Positions 30,210 through 39,136 of a DNA stretch of 64,000 nt are shown here, in pieces. The notes beneath the pieces were generated by a model that saw only the letters and a list, made by a program, of their open reading frames with translations, did not search any database and was not told where the DNA came from. The DNA lies in the NCBI GenBank assembly GCA_017640505.1, contig JAEPQO010000003.1, forward strand, positions 186,001 through 250,000. Reading direction: 5' to 3'. The stretch comes from Rhodospirillales bacterium. GTDB lineage: Bacteria > Pseudomonadota > Alphaproteobacteria > Rhodospirillales > Casp-alpha2. The translations under genes were made by a program, and so were the position numbers. Position 1 is the first letter of the stretch; every line of letters begins with the position of its first letter.

Positions 30210-30237
30210 GGGGCGGCGCCGTTTGCGGCGCCGCCCC
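30210..30237 (+). other. Strong stem-loop between the TRAP binding-protein gene and its permease genes
   Basis: GGGGCGGCGCCG and CGGCGCCGCCCC form a perfect 12-bp stem around TTTG, with no T run after it. It sits 28 bp after the binding-protein stop and 43 bp before dctQ. Such structures in binding-protein operons keep the upstream message stable and cut readthrough, giving excess binding protein over permease. Confidence 0.75.
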
Positions 30238-30279
30238 TTGACCGTACAGTTTTCATTTTAATAACCCGAGGTTGGGGAC

Positions 30280-30888
30280 ATGACCCGGATCCTACATTTT
30301 ATCGATAGCCTGAGTGCCTGGAGCGGCAAGACGTTCGCCTGGTGCATCATGATCCTGACGCTTTCGACCTGTTACGAGGTGTTCGTGCGTTACGTGCTGA
30401 ACAACCCGACGGTCTGGGCTTTCGACATGAGCGTGCAGATGTACGGCGCACTGTTCATGATGGCCGGAGCTTATGCCTTGTCGCAGGATGCGCACGTCCG
30501 TGGCGACGTTGTCTATCGATTGATGCCGTTGAAATGGCAGGCGGGGATCGATTTTGTCCTCTACCTGACGTTCCTGATCCCGGGTGCGCTTTGCCTTGTT
30601 TACTACGGATATTCCTATGCCGCTGACGCCTGGTTTTATAAGGAAGTGAGCTGGTCGAGCCCGGCGCGTATCCAAATCTATTTCTTTAAAACTCTGATTC
30701 CGATATCCGGTCTTCTGATCCTTTTGCAGGGTGTCGCCGAAACCGTGCGTTGCATACAGTGCATGCGTGACGGCCGCTGGCCGCCCCGGCTGCATGACGT
30801 GCAGGAAACCGAAACCATGCTGCTGCATGAAAAAGAAGACCTCGTACAACGCGAGACGAACGTCGCTCACCCGGAGACCAAGCAATGA
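30280..30888 (+). CDS. TRAP transporter small permease (DctQ type)
   Basis: The 202-residue membrane protein has four predicted helices with CYEVFVRYVLNNPTVWAFDMSVQMYGALFMMAGAYALSQDAHVRGD, the DctQ hallmark region containing the Arg-Tyr and AHVRxD motifs. It forms the small membrane subunit of the transporter. A hydrophilic tail of about 40 residues follows the last helix. The stop overlaps the dctM start as ATGA. Confidence 0.9.
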   Translation: MTRILHFIDSLSAWSGKTFAWCIMILTLSTCYEVFVRYVLNNPTVWAFDMSVQMYGALFMMAGAYALSQDAHVRGDVVYRLMPLKWQAGIDFVLYLTFLIPGALCLVYYGYSYAADAWFYKEVSWSSPARIQIYFFKTLIPISGLLILLQGVAETVRCIQCMRDGRWPPRLHDVQETETMLLHEKEDLVQRETNVAHPETKQ

Positions 30889-32234
30889 CCGACCCTCAAA
30901 TTGCCATCATGATGCTTGGCTTGTTCATCTTAGTGGTGCTGCTGGGCTTTCCGATTGCATTCACTCTGATTGCCATGGGCCTCGGCTTCGGCTACTACGC
31001 CTACTTCGATCCGCTGCGTATGAAAACGCTGTTCGACAATCGAATATTCGATCTTTTCGTGCAGAACACATTCTCGGTCATGTCGAATGACGTACTGGTG
31101 GCGGTCCCACTATTCCTATTTATGGGATACGTGGTTGAGCGGGCCAATATCGTGAACCGCCTGTTCTTCTCGTTCCAACTTGCCGCACGTCACCTGCCGG
31201 GCTCCATGGCCGTTGCCGCGCTTGCCACGTGTGCCGTGTTCGCAACGGCGACCGGCATCATCGGTGCCGTCGTGACGTTGATGGGCATGCTGGCGTTCCC
31301 GGCGATGCTCGAAGCCAAATATGACGTGAAGTTTGCGTCCGGCGTGATCTGTGCGGGTGGCTGCCTCGGTATTCTCATTCCGCCGTCGATCATGCTGATC
31401 GTCTATGCGGCTATCGCCGAGATCTCACCTTTGCGCCTTTACGCGGCTGCATTGTTCCCGGGGCTGATGCTGGCCGGCTTCTACATGATCTACGTGGTAA
31501 CGCGGGCAACGATCAACCCGAAGCTGGCGCCTAAGCCGGAGGTGGTTGACGTGACCATCGGGCACGTTGCCTATGAACTGCTAACGTCGTTCATTCCGCT
31601 GGCCGTGCTGATCATGTCGGTGCTGGGCGCGATCCTGATGGGACTTGCAACGCCGGCGGAAGCAGCTGCGGTCGGTGCTGCCGGCGGTCTTGTCCTTGCC
31701 GTGCTTTACCGCTCCCTGACGTGGGAGCGACTGAAAGAAGCCGTCTACCTAACCGCAAAGACGTCGGCGATGGTGTGCTGGCTGTTCGTCGGTTCGTGGA
31801 CGTTTGCGTCGGTGTTCTCGTATCTCGGTGGTCACGATATCATCAAGGACTGGTTCCTGCATCTGGACGTCGGCACTGTCGGCTTCCTGGTGCTGGCGCA
31901 GACCATCATCTTCCTGCTGGGCTGGCCGCTGGAATGGACCGAGATCATCATCATCTTTGTGCCGATCTTCCTGCCGCTGCTCGAGCACTTCCAGGTCGAG
32001 CCGGTGTTCTTCGGCATGCTGGTGGCGCTGAACCTGCAGACGTCGTTCCTGACACCGCCAATGGCGATGGCGGCCTATTACCTGAAGGGCGTGGCCCCAC
32101 CGCACGTGCAGTTGATGCAGATCTTCTCAGGGATCATGCCGTACCTCGCGATCGTCATCTTCTCGATGGTGTTGCTGTACAACTTCCCGGGGATCGCGCT
32201 GTTCCTGCCCGAGTACTTCTTCGGACCGGGCTGA
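30885..32234 (+). CDS. TRAP transporter large permease (DctM type)
   Basis: The 449-residue permease has about 12 hydrophobic segments and family motifs: VAVPLFLFMGYVVERANIVNRLF, the GSMAVAALATCAVFATATGIIGAVVTLMGMLAFPAM region and GILIPPSIMLIVYAAIAEISPLRLYAAALFPG. It uses the sodium gradient to import the ligand delivered by the 29058 protein. It overlaps dctQ by 4 bp and is followed 22 bp later by the amidase gene. Confidence 0.94.
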   Translation: MTDPQIAIMMLGLFILVVLLGFPIAFTLIAMGLGFGYYAYFDPLRMKTLFDNRIFDLFVQNTFSVMSNDVLVAVPLFLFMGYVVERANIVNRLFFSFQLAARHLPGSMAVAALATCAVFATATGIIGAVVTLMGMLAFPAMLEAKYDVKFASGVICAGGCLGILIPPSIMLIVYAAIAEISPLRLYAAALFPGLMLAGFYMIYVVTRATINPKLAPKPEVVDVTIGHVAYELLTSFIPLAVLIMSVLGAILMGLATPAEAAAVGAAGGLVLAVLYRSLTWERLKEAVYLTAKTSAMVCWLFVGSWTFASVFSYLGGHDIIKDWFLHLDVGTVGFLVLAQTIIFLLGWPLEWTEIIIIFVPIFLPLLEHFQVEPVFFGMLVALNLQTSFLTPPMAMAAYYLKGVAPPHVQLMQIFSGIMPYLAIVIFSMVLLYNFPGIALFLPEYFFGPG

Positions 32235-32256
32235 TAAGGGGCGGCGGAGCGTCATC

Positions 32257-33594
32257 ATGAAAGGTGCATATTCGCTGAGTGCGGCCGATGCCGCGCGCGC
32301 TATCCGAGACGGCGAACTGACGTCGGAGGAACTCGTCAAGTCGTGCCTGGCACGCATTGCCGAGTTCGAACCGGCCGTGCAGGCGTGGCAGCACCTTGAT
32401 GAGGAACTGGCCTTGGAGCAGGCCCGGGCCTGTGACAAACGGCGTTATGAAGGTAAGGCAACCGGCCCATTGAACGGGGTGCCGGTCGGCATCAAGGACA
32501 TCATCGACACGCATGATTATCCGACCGAGTACGGATCGCCGATCCATGCCGGACGCCGTACGATTGGCGATTCGCATGCGGTCGCCCGCCTGCGCGAAGC
32601 CGGCGCTGTCATCCTCGGTAAAACCGTTACCACCGAATTTGCCGTCTACGCACCCGGCAAGACTACCAATCCGCACGATGCATCGCGCACGCCGGGCGGT
32701 TCGTCGAGCGGCTCAGCAGCGGCCGTTGCATCGTTGATGGTGCCGGCAGCGCTGGGGACGCAGACCAACGGCTCGTGCATACGCCCGGCGTCGTTCTGCG
32801 GCGTGGTCGGCTACAAGCCATCGTTCGGGATGGTGTCCCGGTCGGGCATGCTGACGCAGTCGCCGCCGCTGGATCAGCCAGGCGTATTCACGCGCTCGGT
32901 TGCCGACGCCGCGCTGATGGCGGACGCAGTGATCGGCTATGACGTTGAAGACGGCTACATGCTGCCGGAGGCAAAACCCGGCCTGGCCGCGGCGGCCGTG
33001 TCGGAACCGCCGTTGGAACCCCGCGTCGCCTTCATGAAAACACCGGCATGGGATCAGGCCGAGGAAGGCACCAGGGCGGCCTTTGCCGAACTGACCGAGT
33101 TCCTCGGCGACCGGGTCGAAGAGGTGCCGCTCGACGAAGTCTATGACGAAGTATTCGAATGGCACCGTCGTGTTATGGAAGCCGACCTGGCCAAGAACTT
33201 CGCACGGGATTTTCAACGCGCCCCCGAACAGATCAGCCCGCAGTTGACCGAGATGATCGAGCGTGGCCAGAAAGTGCTCGCCGTCGATTACAATCTCGGG
33301 ATCGAGCGCATGAGCCTGTTCGAACACGGTCTCGACCCCGTATTCGAGAATTTCGATGCGATCATCACGCCGGCGACCCCGGGCGAGGCGCCGGTTGGCC
33401 TGGATGCGACAGGCAGTCCGGTTTTCTGCACGCTCTGGACGTTTACCGGCCTGCCTGCGATTACGCTGCCGCTGATGAGCGGTGAGGCGGGCATGCCGCT
33501 CGGCGTGCAGTTGGTCGGCAAGAAGGGCGACGATGCGCGTTTGTTGCGCACCGCAACTTGGCTGACGAAGCGCATCGACGATGCGGCGGAATAG
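32257..33594 (+). CDS. Amidase (amidase signature family)
   Basis: This 445-residue hydrolase has the Ser-cisSer-Lys triad: Lys80 in GVPVGIKDIID, the cis-Ser within TPGGSSSGSAAA (about 150) and the nucleophile Ser173 in GTQTNGSCIRPASFCG. Substrates of this family range from simple amides to amide bonds in larger molecules. Because it is co-transcribed with a TRAP importer, it probably hydrolyses the imported compound or a derivative. It is a paralogue of the amidase at 41417-42739, with active-site residues at the same positions. Confidence 0.9.
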   Translation: MKGAYSLSAADAARAIRDGELTSEELVKSCLARIAEFEPAVQAWQHLDEELALEQARACDKRRYEGKATGPLNGVPVGIKDIIDTHDYPTEYGSPIHAGRRTIGDSHAVARLREAGAVILGKTVTTEFAVYAPGKTTNPHDASRTPGGSSSGSAAAVASLMVPAALGTQTNGSCIRPASFCGVVGYKPSFGMVSRSGMLTQSPPLDQPGVFTRSVADAALMADAVIGYDVEDGYMLPEAKPGLAAAAVSEPPLEPRVAFMKTPAWDQAEEGTRAAFAELTEFLGDRVEEVPLDEVYDEVFEWHRRVMEADLAKNFARDFQRAPEQISPQLTEMIERGQKVLAVDYNLGIERMSLFEHGLDPVFENFDAIITPATPGEAPVGLDATGSPVFCTLWTFTGLPAITLPLMSGEAGMPLGVQLVGKKGDDARLLRTATWLTKRIDDAAE

Positions 33595-33664
33595 GAATTA
33601 ACGGACTGGCGCGACATAACGCGCCGTCTATGGCATACTCGAACGAAGGATAAGGGTGTAACTC

Positions 33665-33841
33665 ATGGATAGCATTATTTCCGGCGTTATCGGGACGGCG
33701 ATATTCCTGCTCTTCGTCGGCGGTCTCGCACACTCCATCGGCACATTGCCGTTCACGATTATTGTGGTCATCATTTGCGCCGCTGCGATTTACGGCCTGT
33801 ACGAAGATATTCGTGAGGATCAGGCGTCAAATCAGGATTGA
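33665..33841 (+). CDS. Small 58-residue membrane protein
   Basis: The product starts MDSIISGVIGTAIFLLFVGG and has two hydrophobic helices (about 5-22 and 29-46) separated by HSIGTLPF, then a charged tail YEDIREDQASNQD. AAGGATAAGGG precedes the ATG at a workable distance. It lies 70 bp after the amidase and its 3' end overlaps the convergent glcG-like gene by 10 bp. No function is recognised. Confidence 0.6.
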   Translation: MDSIISGVIGTAIFLLFVGGLAHSIGTLPFTIIVVIICAAAIYGLYEDIREDQASNQD

Positions 33842-34257
33842 GTGGCCATAAACGCCTGAAGTCCCGCTTCTGCGCATTCCACATCCTGCTCGGCGGCCCC
33901 GCCCGAAAGGCCGATGGCGCCGACGACTGCTCCATCCGCCAGCACCGGAATGCCGCCGCCGACCGTCGAAAACCTGCCACCTGCCGCGGTCTGAATGCCG
34001 TTGACGAGGCTGCCCGGCACCGCCACTTCATTATAGTCCGCTGTCGTTTTCTTGGAGATTGCCGCCGTGTACGCTTTGTCCTGAGCGAGCGTCGTCGACA
34101 GTTCCTTGGCATGGTCCATGCGCTTGAACGCGATGAGGTAGCCGCCGTTATCGACAACCGCGATGCACATGGGGACACCGATTTCCCGTGCTTTTTTCTC
34201 GGCGCCGCTTATAAGGATGGCCGCGTCGTCATAGGAAAGACTCTGAACAGTTAACAA
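33832..34257 (-). CDS. GlcG/HbpS-family heme-binding-type protein
   Basis: The 141-residue product matches the GlcG/HbpS fold: AKKAREIGVPMCIAVVDNGGYLIAFKRMDHAK, DKAYTAAISKKTT and GGIPVLADGAVVGAIGLSGGAAEQDVECAEAGLQAF. Members bind heme or cobalamin-like ligands, or accompany glycolate and other hydroxyacid catabolic genes. No export signal is seen, so it acts in the cytoplasm. Its closeness to a TRAP/amidase cluster and a 2-hydroxyacid dehydrogenase fits an accessory role in acid catabolism, but this is inferred. Confidence 0.88.
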   Translation of the reverse strand: MLTVQSLSYDDAAILISGAEKKAREIGVPMCIAVVDNGGYLIAFKRMDHAKELSTTLAQDKAYTAAISKKTTADYNEVAVPGSLVNGIQTAAGGRFSTVGGGIPVLADGAVVGAIGLSGGAAEQDVECAEAGLQAFMATQS

Positions 34258-34307
34258 GGGTCGTCTCCCTTTGTGGGCGTGCCGGACCGGATATACGAAG
34301 CCCGATC

Positions 34308-34613
34308 ATGGATAAGAACAAAATCAAGAAATGGATTATCGCGTACCTGCGCCAGCCCATCCACATGATTGTGTGGGTGATGGAGACGTTTGCCAAGAAC
34401 CGTAAGCGGTTAGCCAATTTCACGACGCGGGAAAAGGTCGCGGGTACGATCAAGACGCTGGTCGTCGCAACGTTCTTCATCTGGCTCGGCGTGTTTGCAT
34501 TCCTGTCGACGCAGGAAGAAGGCGACCGTTTTACCTGTGCAGTGAAAAGCATGTGGCCGGATGCCGACATGTCGGGCTGCGATACGCAACCGTGGCAGAA
34601 GCCGGCCCAGTGA
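34308..34613 (+). CDS. Hypothetical single-pass membrane protein
   Basis: This 101-residue protein has a basic N-terminal half ([36 protein letters not shown]) that may be amphipathic, one clear helix ([18 protein letters not shown], about 50-67) and a polar end with two cysteines in a [15 protein letters not shown] loop, which could form a disulphide outside the membrane. It is divergent from the glcG-like gene and 74 bp before the transaldolase gene. No family is recognised. Confidence 0.6.
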   Translation: MDKNKIKKWIIAYLRQPIHMIVWVMETFAKNRKRLANFTTREKVAGTIKTLVVATFFIWLGVFAFLSTQEEGDRFTCAVKSMWPDADMSGCDTQPWQKPAQ

Positions 34614-34686
34614 CGTCCGTACCCGAGCAGGCTTGATTTCCCGGCCTGCATTCCGGAAGATGCCTGCCACTGGGAGGAATGTATAC

Positions 34687-35340
34687 ATGAAATTCTTTGT
34701 CGATACCGCCGATGTCGCGGAAATCCGCGCGCTTAACGATCTGGGCCTCGTTGACGGCGTCACCACGAACCCGTCGCTGATCGCCAAGTCGGGCCGTGAT
34801 ATGTCGGAAGCCATCAAGGAAATCTGCGACCTCGTCGACGGCCCCGTTTCCGCCGAGGTAACGGCAACCGATGTCGACGGCATGCTGGCCGAAGCCAAGA
34901 AACTGCGCGCCATCGCCGACAACGTCACCATCAAGGTGCCGCTGACCGAAGCCGGGATCCAGGCCTGCAAGGCGCTTTCGGATGACGGCGCGTCGGTCAA
35001 CGTGACACTCTGTTTTTCGTCGGCACAGGCGATCCTCGCGGCCAAGGCGGGGGCGGCATTCATCTCGCCGTTCGTCGGCCGGCTCGACGACATCGGCCAG
35101 GACGGCATGGGCCTCATCGAGGAAATCTGCGAGATCTATGCGCAGTACGATTTCCCGACCGAAGTGCTTGTCGCATCTGTCCGCCATCCGATGCACGTCG
35201 TCGACGCGGCGCGCCTCGGCGCCGACGTGGCGACGGTGCCGCCCGGTGTTTTGAAGCAGATGTTCAAGCATCCGCTGACGGACAAGGGGCTGGCGGCGTT
35301 CCTCGCGGACTGGGAAAAGACGGGGCAGTCGATCCTCTGA
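34687..35340 (+). CDS. tal: Transaldolase (TalC/fructose-6-phosphate aldolase type)
   Basis: The 217-residue short transaldolase moves dihydroxyacetone units in the pentose phosphate pathway or acts as a fructose-6-phosphate aldolase. [26 protein letters not shown], the Schiff-base Lys83 in VTIKVPLT and [12 protein letters not shown] are all present. The ATG at 34687 has GGGAGGAA upstream. The short length places it in the TalC/MipB group; which of the two reactions dominates cannot be read from sequence. Confidence 0.93.
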   Translation: MKFFVDTADVAEIRALNDLGLVDGVTTNPSLIAKSGRDMSEAIKEICDLVDGPVSAEVTATDVDGMLAEAKKLRAIADNVTIKVPLTEAGIQACKALSDDGASVNVTLCFSSAQAILAAKAGAAFISPFVGRLDDIGQDGMGLIEEICEIYAQYDFPTEVLVASVRHPMHVVDAARLGADVATVPPGVLKQMFKHPLTDKGLAAFLADWEKTGQSIL

Positions 35341-35500
35341 GGATTACAAATGCTTAAGCTTGGCACTCCCCCCTTTTCTTTTTGGGTCAATGTGTTAAGT
35401 CCTCTTCGCGCGACAAAATTCAGGTCCCGCCCAGGGACTTGAAACGTCAAATCGGCGTTCTATTTTTTGTCCGAAAACAATACGCAGGGAGTTCGAAGGC

Positions 35501-36475
35501 ATGGCGGAAATGATCGCCCTTTCGCGCTTAACAAAGCGGTTCGGACCTTTAACCGCGGTCGACGGCATCGACATGAAGGTCAGTCGCGGCGAGGTGCTGG
35601 GTTTTCTGGGGCCGAACGGCGCCGGCAAGTCGACGACCATGAAGATGGTGACCGGGTTCCTGGCACCGACCGGCGGCAGCGCGCTGGTAGACGGTATCGA
35701 CGTCACGGTCGATCCTGTTAAAGCCAAGCAGCGGATCGGTTATCTGCCGGAAGGCGCGCCGTGTTATGGCGATATGACGCCGCGCGGGTTTCTGAACTTC
35801 ATTGCCGATGTGCGTGCGCTTTCCGGCAAGGAACGCGACAAAGCGATCGACGAGACGATCGAGCGCGTCGAAATCGCCGGCGTTCTCGACCAGCCCATCG
35901 AGACCCTTTCAAAGGGTTTCAAGCGCCGCGTCGGCCTGGCCCAGGCGATCCTGCACAATCCACCGGTGCTGATCCTGGACGAGCCGACCGACGGTCTCGA
36001 CCCGAACCAGAAGCACCAGGTCCGGACCCTCATTCAGGAAATGGCGGCGGACAAGGCGGTCGTCATTTCAACGCATATTCTCGAGGAGGTCGAAGCGGTC
36101 TGTACCCGGGCCGTGGTGATCGCACGGGGCAAGATCCTTGCCGATGGCACGCCGGAGGATCTGCTGAAACGATCGCCGCTGCACAACGCCGTGCATGTGC
36201 GCGTTGCCGCCGCAGCCGCCGCTGCGGTGGAGGGTGATCTTAAGGCGCTCTCCGTCGTCGGCGCGGTGATCCGCGAACAGGCCGGCAACGGGTACTGTGA
36301 ATTCAGCGTGACGTCGAAGTCGGGTGCGCCGATCGCGCCGGACGTCGCCGCGCTTCTGAAGGACAAGGGTCATCCCGTCTCCGACCTGAAGACGGAAAAG
36401 GGCGCGCTCGACGCGGTCTTCCGTGAAATCACCCGCGGCCCCGACAAGAAACCGGCGGAGGCGCCCCATGCGTAA
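35501..36475 (+). CDS. ABC transporter ATPase, GldA-like
   Basis: The 324-residue ATPase has Walker A GPNGAGKSTT, the signature LSKGFKRRVGLAQAI, Walker B VLILDEPTDGLDP and the switch His in ISTHILEE. A C-terminal extension of about 80 residues (from 235) is typical of the GldA/NatA/CcmA-like drug and export ATPases. It begins a four-gene run whose order (ATPase, ABC-2 permease, GldG-like protein, DUF4340 protein) is that of the Gld-type exporter family. The stop overlaps the permease start by 8 bp. Confidence 0.92.
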   Translation: MAEMIALSRLTKRFGPLTAVDGIDMKVSRGEVLGFLGPNGAGKSTTMKMVTGFLAPTGGSALVDGIDVTVDPVKAKQRIGYLPEGAPCYGDMTPRGFLNFIADVRALSGKERDKAIDETIERVEIAGVLDQPIETLSKGFKRRVGLAQAILHNPPVLILDEPTDGLDPNQKHQVRTLIQEMAADKAVVISTHILEEVEAVCTRAVVIARGKILADGTPEDLLKRSPLHNAVHVRVAAAAAAAVEGDLKALSVVGAVIREQAGNGYCEFSVTSKSGAPIAPDVAALLKDKGHPVSDLKTEKGALDAVFREITRGPDKKPAEAPHA

Positions 36476-37202
36476 CATCGCGATCATCGCCAAGCGCGAA
36501 TTCAAGGGTTACTTCGCGACGCCCCTTGCGCTCGTGTTTATCGTCATTTTCCTGGCATTGACCGGGGCCTTCGCGTTTTATGTCGGCAACTTCTTTGGCC
36601 GCGGCTACGCCGACCTGTCGCCGTTCTTTGCCTATCATCCGTGGCTGTTCCTGTTGCTGGTGCCGGCCATCGGCATGCGGCTTTGGGCGGAAGAACGGAA
36701 ATCCGGCACGATCGAGCTGCTGATGACGCTGCCGGTATCGACGCTCGATGCCGTGCTCGGCAAGTTTTTTGCCGCTTGGGCCTTTTGCGGTCTCGCTCTG
36801 GCGCTGACGTTCCCGATGTGGATCACGGTGAACATGCTGGGCGATCCGGACAACGGGATCATCGTGACCAGCTATATCGGCAGCTTCGTCATGGCGGGCG
36901 CGTTCCTCTCAATCAGCGCCTGCATCTCATCGCTGACCAAGAACCAGGTCATCGCCTTCATCATCGCGGCGACGGTCTGCTTCCTTTTCACGATGTCGGG
37001 TGCGCAACTGGTGCTCAACTTCTTCCAGGGATGGGCGCCCGATGTCCTGGTCGACGCGCTACGCTCGATGAGCTTCCTCACGCACTTCAGCGCCGTGACG
37101 CAGGGTGTGATCGACATGAAAGACGTCGTGTTCTTCGGATCGCTGATCGTGATGTGGCTGTTCCTGAACATCATAGCCGTTGAAATCAACAAGGGACGAT
37201 GA
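36468..37202 (+). CDS. ABC-2 type permease, GldF-like
   Basis: The 244-residue permease has six hydrophobic segments. It starts MRNIAIIAKREFKGYFATPLALVFIVIF, the typical opening of this family, and contains RLWAEERKSGTIELLMTLPVS, the ABC-2 coupling motif. The ATG at 36468 lies inside the end of the ATPase gene, and its stop overlaps the next start (ATGA). It should form a dimeric export channel with the ATPase. Confidence 0.9.
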   Translation: MRNIAIIAKREFKGYFATPLALVFIVIFLALTGAFAFYVGNFFGRGYADLSPFFAYHPWLFLLLVPAIGMRLWAEERKSGTIELLMTLPVSTLDAVLGKFFAAWAFCGLALALTFPMWITVNMLGDPDNGIIVTSYIGSFVMAGAFLSISACISSLTKNQVIAFIIAATVCFLFTMSGAQLVLNFFQGWAPDVLVDALRSMSFLTHFSAVTQGVIDMKDVVFFGSLIVMWLFLNIIAVEINKGR

Positions 37203-39127
37203 GGCGTATCATGAAGTTTCTCGCCGCCATCGATCGTGGAAAACTGGCCGGGCTGTCCGCGGTCCTGGCCGTGATCATTTTTCTTGCCGTCAACATTTTC
37301 GCGAACACCACGTTCCGGGGCCTCGAGGTCGACCTGACCGAGGAGAACCTGTTCACGCTGAACGACGGCACCCGTGAAATTCTGCAGAACATCAACGAGC
37401 CGATCACGGTGCGTCTGTTCGTTTCCAAGCGGCTGACCGAGCTCAACCCCGGGCACGCCACATATGCCGACCGTGTGCGCGAACTGCTCGAACGTTACGT
37501 CGATATCTCGGGCGGCAAGATTCAGCTTGAGCTTTACAGCCCGGAACCGTTCACCGACGAGGTGGATCTGGCGGTCTCGTTCGGTCTGCAGGGCGTGCCG
37601 CTCGATAATGCGGGCGACCTGGGCTACTTCGGCATTGTCGCGACCAACAGCGTCGACAACCTGGAGCGGATTGCCTACCTGAGCCCGGAACGCGAGAGCT
37701 TCCTCGAATACGATCTCTCGAAGATGATTTTCAAACTGGCGCAGGACAAAAAACCGCTGGTTGGCCTGATAGCCGGTCTCCCGGTCGCTGGCGGCCCGCG
37801 CCAGCAGGGTGGCCAGGCCTGGGCGTTCCTTGAACAGGTTCGGGAATTCTTCGATATCACGACCATCGCCGTCAGCGACAAGGCCATCCCGAAAGACGTC
37901 GACGCGCTGCTGATCGTGCACCCCAAGGGGATCAACGATCAGCTGATGTACGCCATCGACCAGTTCGTGCTAAAGGGCGGCAAGGCCGTGGTGTTTGTCG
38001 ACGAAAACTCGGAGATCGATGTCGCCATGGCGCGCGGCCGTGGTAACGCAGGCCCGTCCGATTTCGACAAGATCCTCAATGCCTGGGGTGTTGAACTGGT
38101 CGAGGGCAAGGTGCTGGGCGATGTCGCGTCGGCCCGGCGGGTGAACGTCAATCTGCGCGGTCAGACGTCGGTCACCGACTATGTCACGTGGCTCTCGATC
38201 CTGCCCAAGCACTTCAAGGCGGACGATGCCATCACCGCCGACCTTCAGCGCATCACGCTTGCCAACGCAGGCATCCTGAAACCGATCGCGGACAAGGGGA
38301 CAACGCTCGAACCGCTGATCCAGTCGTCGCCGCAATCGATGGAAATCGACGTTGCCAAGGTGCGAACCAACCCGGACGTGGTCGGCATGTTCCGCGAGTT
38401 CAAGGCATCGGGTGAACAGAAGACCGTCGCCGCGCGTGTGCTCGGGAAGCCGTCGAGTGCGTTCCCGGACGGACGCCCCGCGCTCAATGAGAGTGAGGTG
38501 GAAACGCCGGACCTTCTGAAGCCCGAAGATCATGTCGCCAAGGCCGACAAGGACGTCAGCGTGGTCGTCGTGTCGGACGTCGACATGCTGCACGAACAGT
38601 TCTGGATGCAGTCCCGCCAGTTGTTCGGCCAGACCTTCAGCGTGCCGTTCGCCAACAATGCGGACTTCGTGGTCAATTCGCTGGAGAACCTGAGCGGCGG
38701 CACCGCGCTGATGAGCCTGCGTGCACGGTCCGAAGCCTTTCGCCCGTTCACCTACGTCGACGAGGTGCGCAAGAACGCAGAGCAGCAGTTCCGCACCAAG
38801 GAACAGCAACTGGCGGACCAGATCGAGAATATCAAGACCGAGCTCGCCAACCTGCTCAACCGCGAGCAGGCCGGTGGGGAGCTGGTGATCGGTCCCGAGG
38901 ACAAGGCCAAGGCCGAGGAATACCGGCGCGAGATGGTGCGTCTCCGCAAGGAGCTGCGCGACGTGCAATACGAACTGCGCAAGGACATTGATGATCTGGA
39001 TGCGCTGCTGAAGTTCATCAACATCGCGGCGATCCCGCTGCTGCTGGGTGTCATTGCGCTGGTCTGGCTGTTCGTCGGCCGGGCGCGCCGGGCACGCCGG
39101 TATCATCTGGCTAAGCACGAAGGATAG
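37199..39127 (+). CDS. GldG-family ABC-associated protein
   Basis: The 642-residue protein has an N-terminal membrane helix (about 16-36), a large extracytoplasmic region and a C-terminal helix (about 609-630) followed by a basic tail. The start of the soluble part, DLTEENLFTLNDGTREILQNINEPITVRLFVS, and the domain ending in LIVHPKG...VFVDENSE are those of GldG/Gldg-family (DUF4350/IFT52-like) proteins. A coiled coil lies at about 520-590 (RTKEQQLADQIENIKTELANLLNREQ). It is probably the periplasmic partner of the exporter. It has nothing directly to do with gliding here, since no other gliding genes are seen. Confidence 0.85.
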   Translation: MRRIMKFLAAIDRGKLAGLSAVLAVIIFLAVNIFANTTFRGLEVDLTEENLFTLNDGTREILQNINEPITVRLFVSKRLTELNPGHATYADRVRELLERYVDISGGKIQLELYSPEPFTDEVDLAVSFGLQGVPLDNAGDLGYFGIVATNSVDNLERIAYLSPERESFLEYDLSKMIFKLAQDKKPLVGLIAGLPVAGGPRQQGGQAWAFLEQVREFFDITTIAVSDKAIPKDVDALLIVHPKGINDQLMYAIDQFVLKGGKAVVFVDENSEIDVAMARGRGNAGPSDFDKILNAWGVELVEGKVLGDVASARRVNVNLRGQTSVTDYVTWLSILPKHFKADDAITADLQRITLANAGILKPIADKGTTLEPLIQSSPQSMEIDVAKVRTNPDVVGMFREFKASGEQKTVAARVLGKPSSAFPDGRPALNESEVETPDLLKPEDHVAKADKDVSVVVVSDVDMLHEQFWMQSRQLFGQTFSVPFANNADFVVNSLENLSGGTALMSLRARSEAFRPFTYVDEVRKNAEQQFRTKEQQLADQIENIKTELANLLNREQAGGELVIGPEDKAKAEEYRREMVRLRKELRDVQYELRKDIDDLDALLKFINIAAIPLLLGVIALVWLFVGRARRARRYHLAKHEG

Positions 39128-39136
39128 GGGGCGAAC

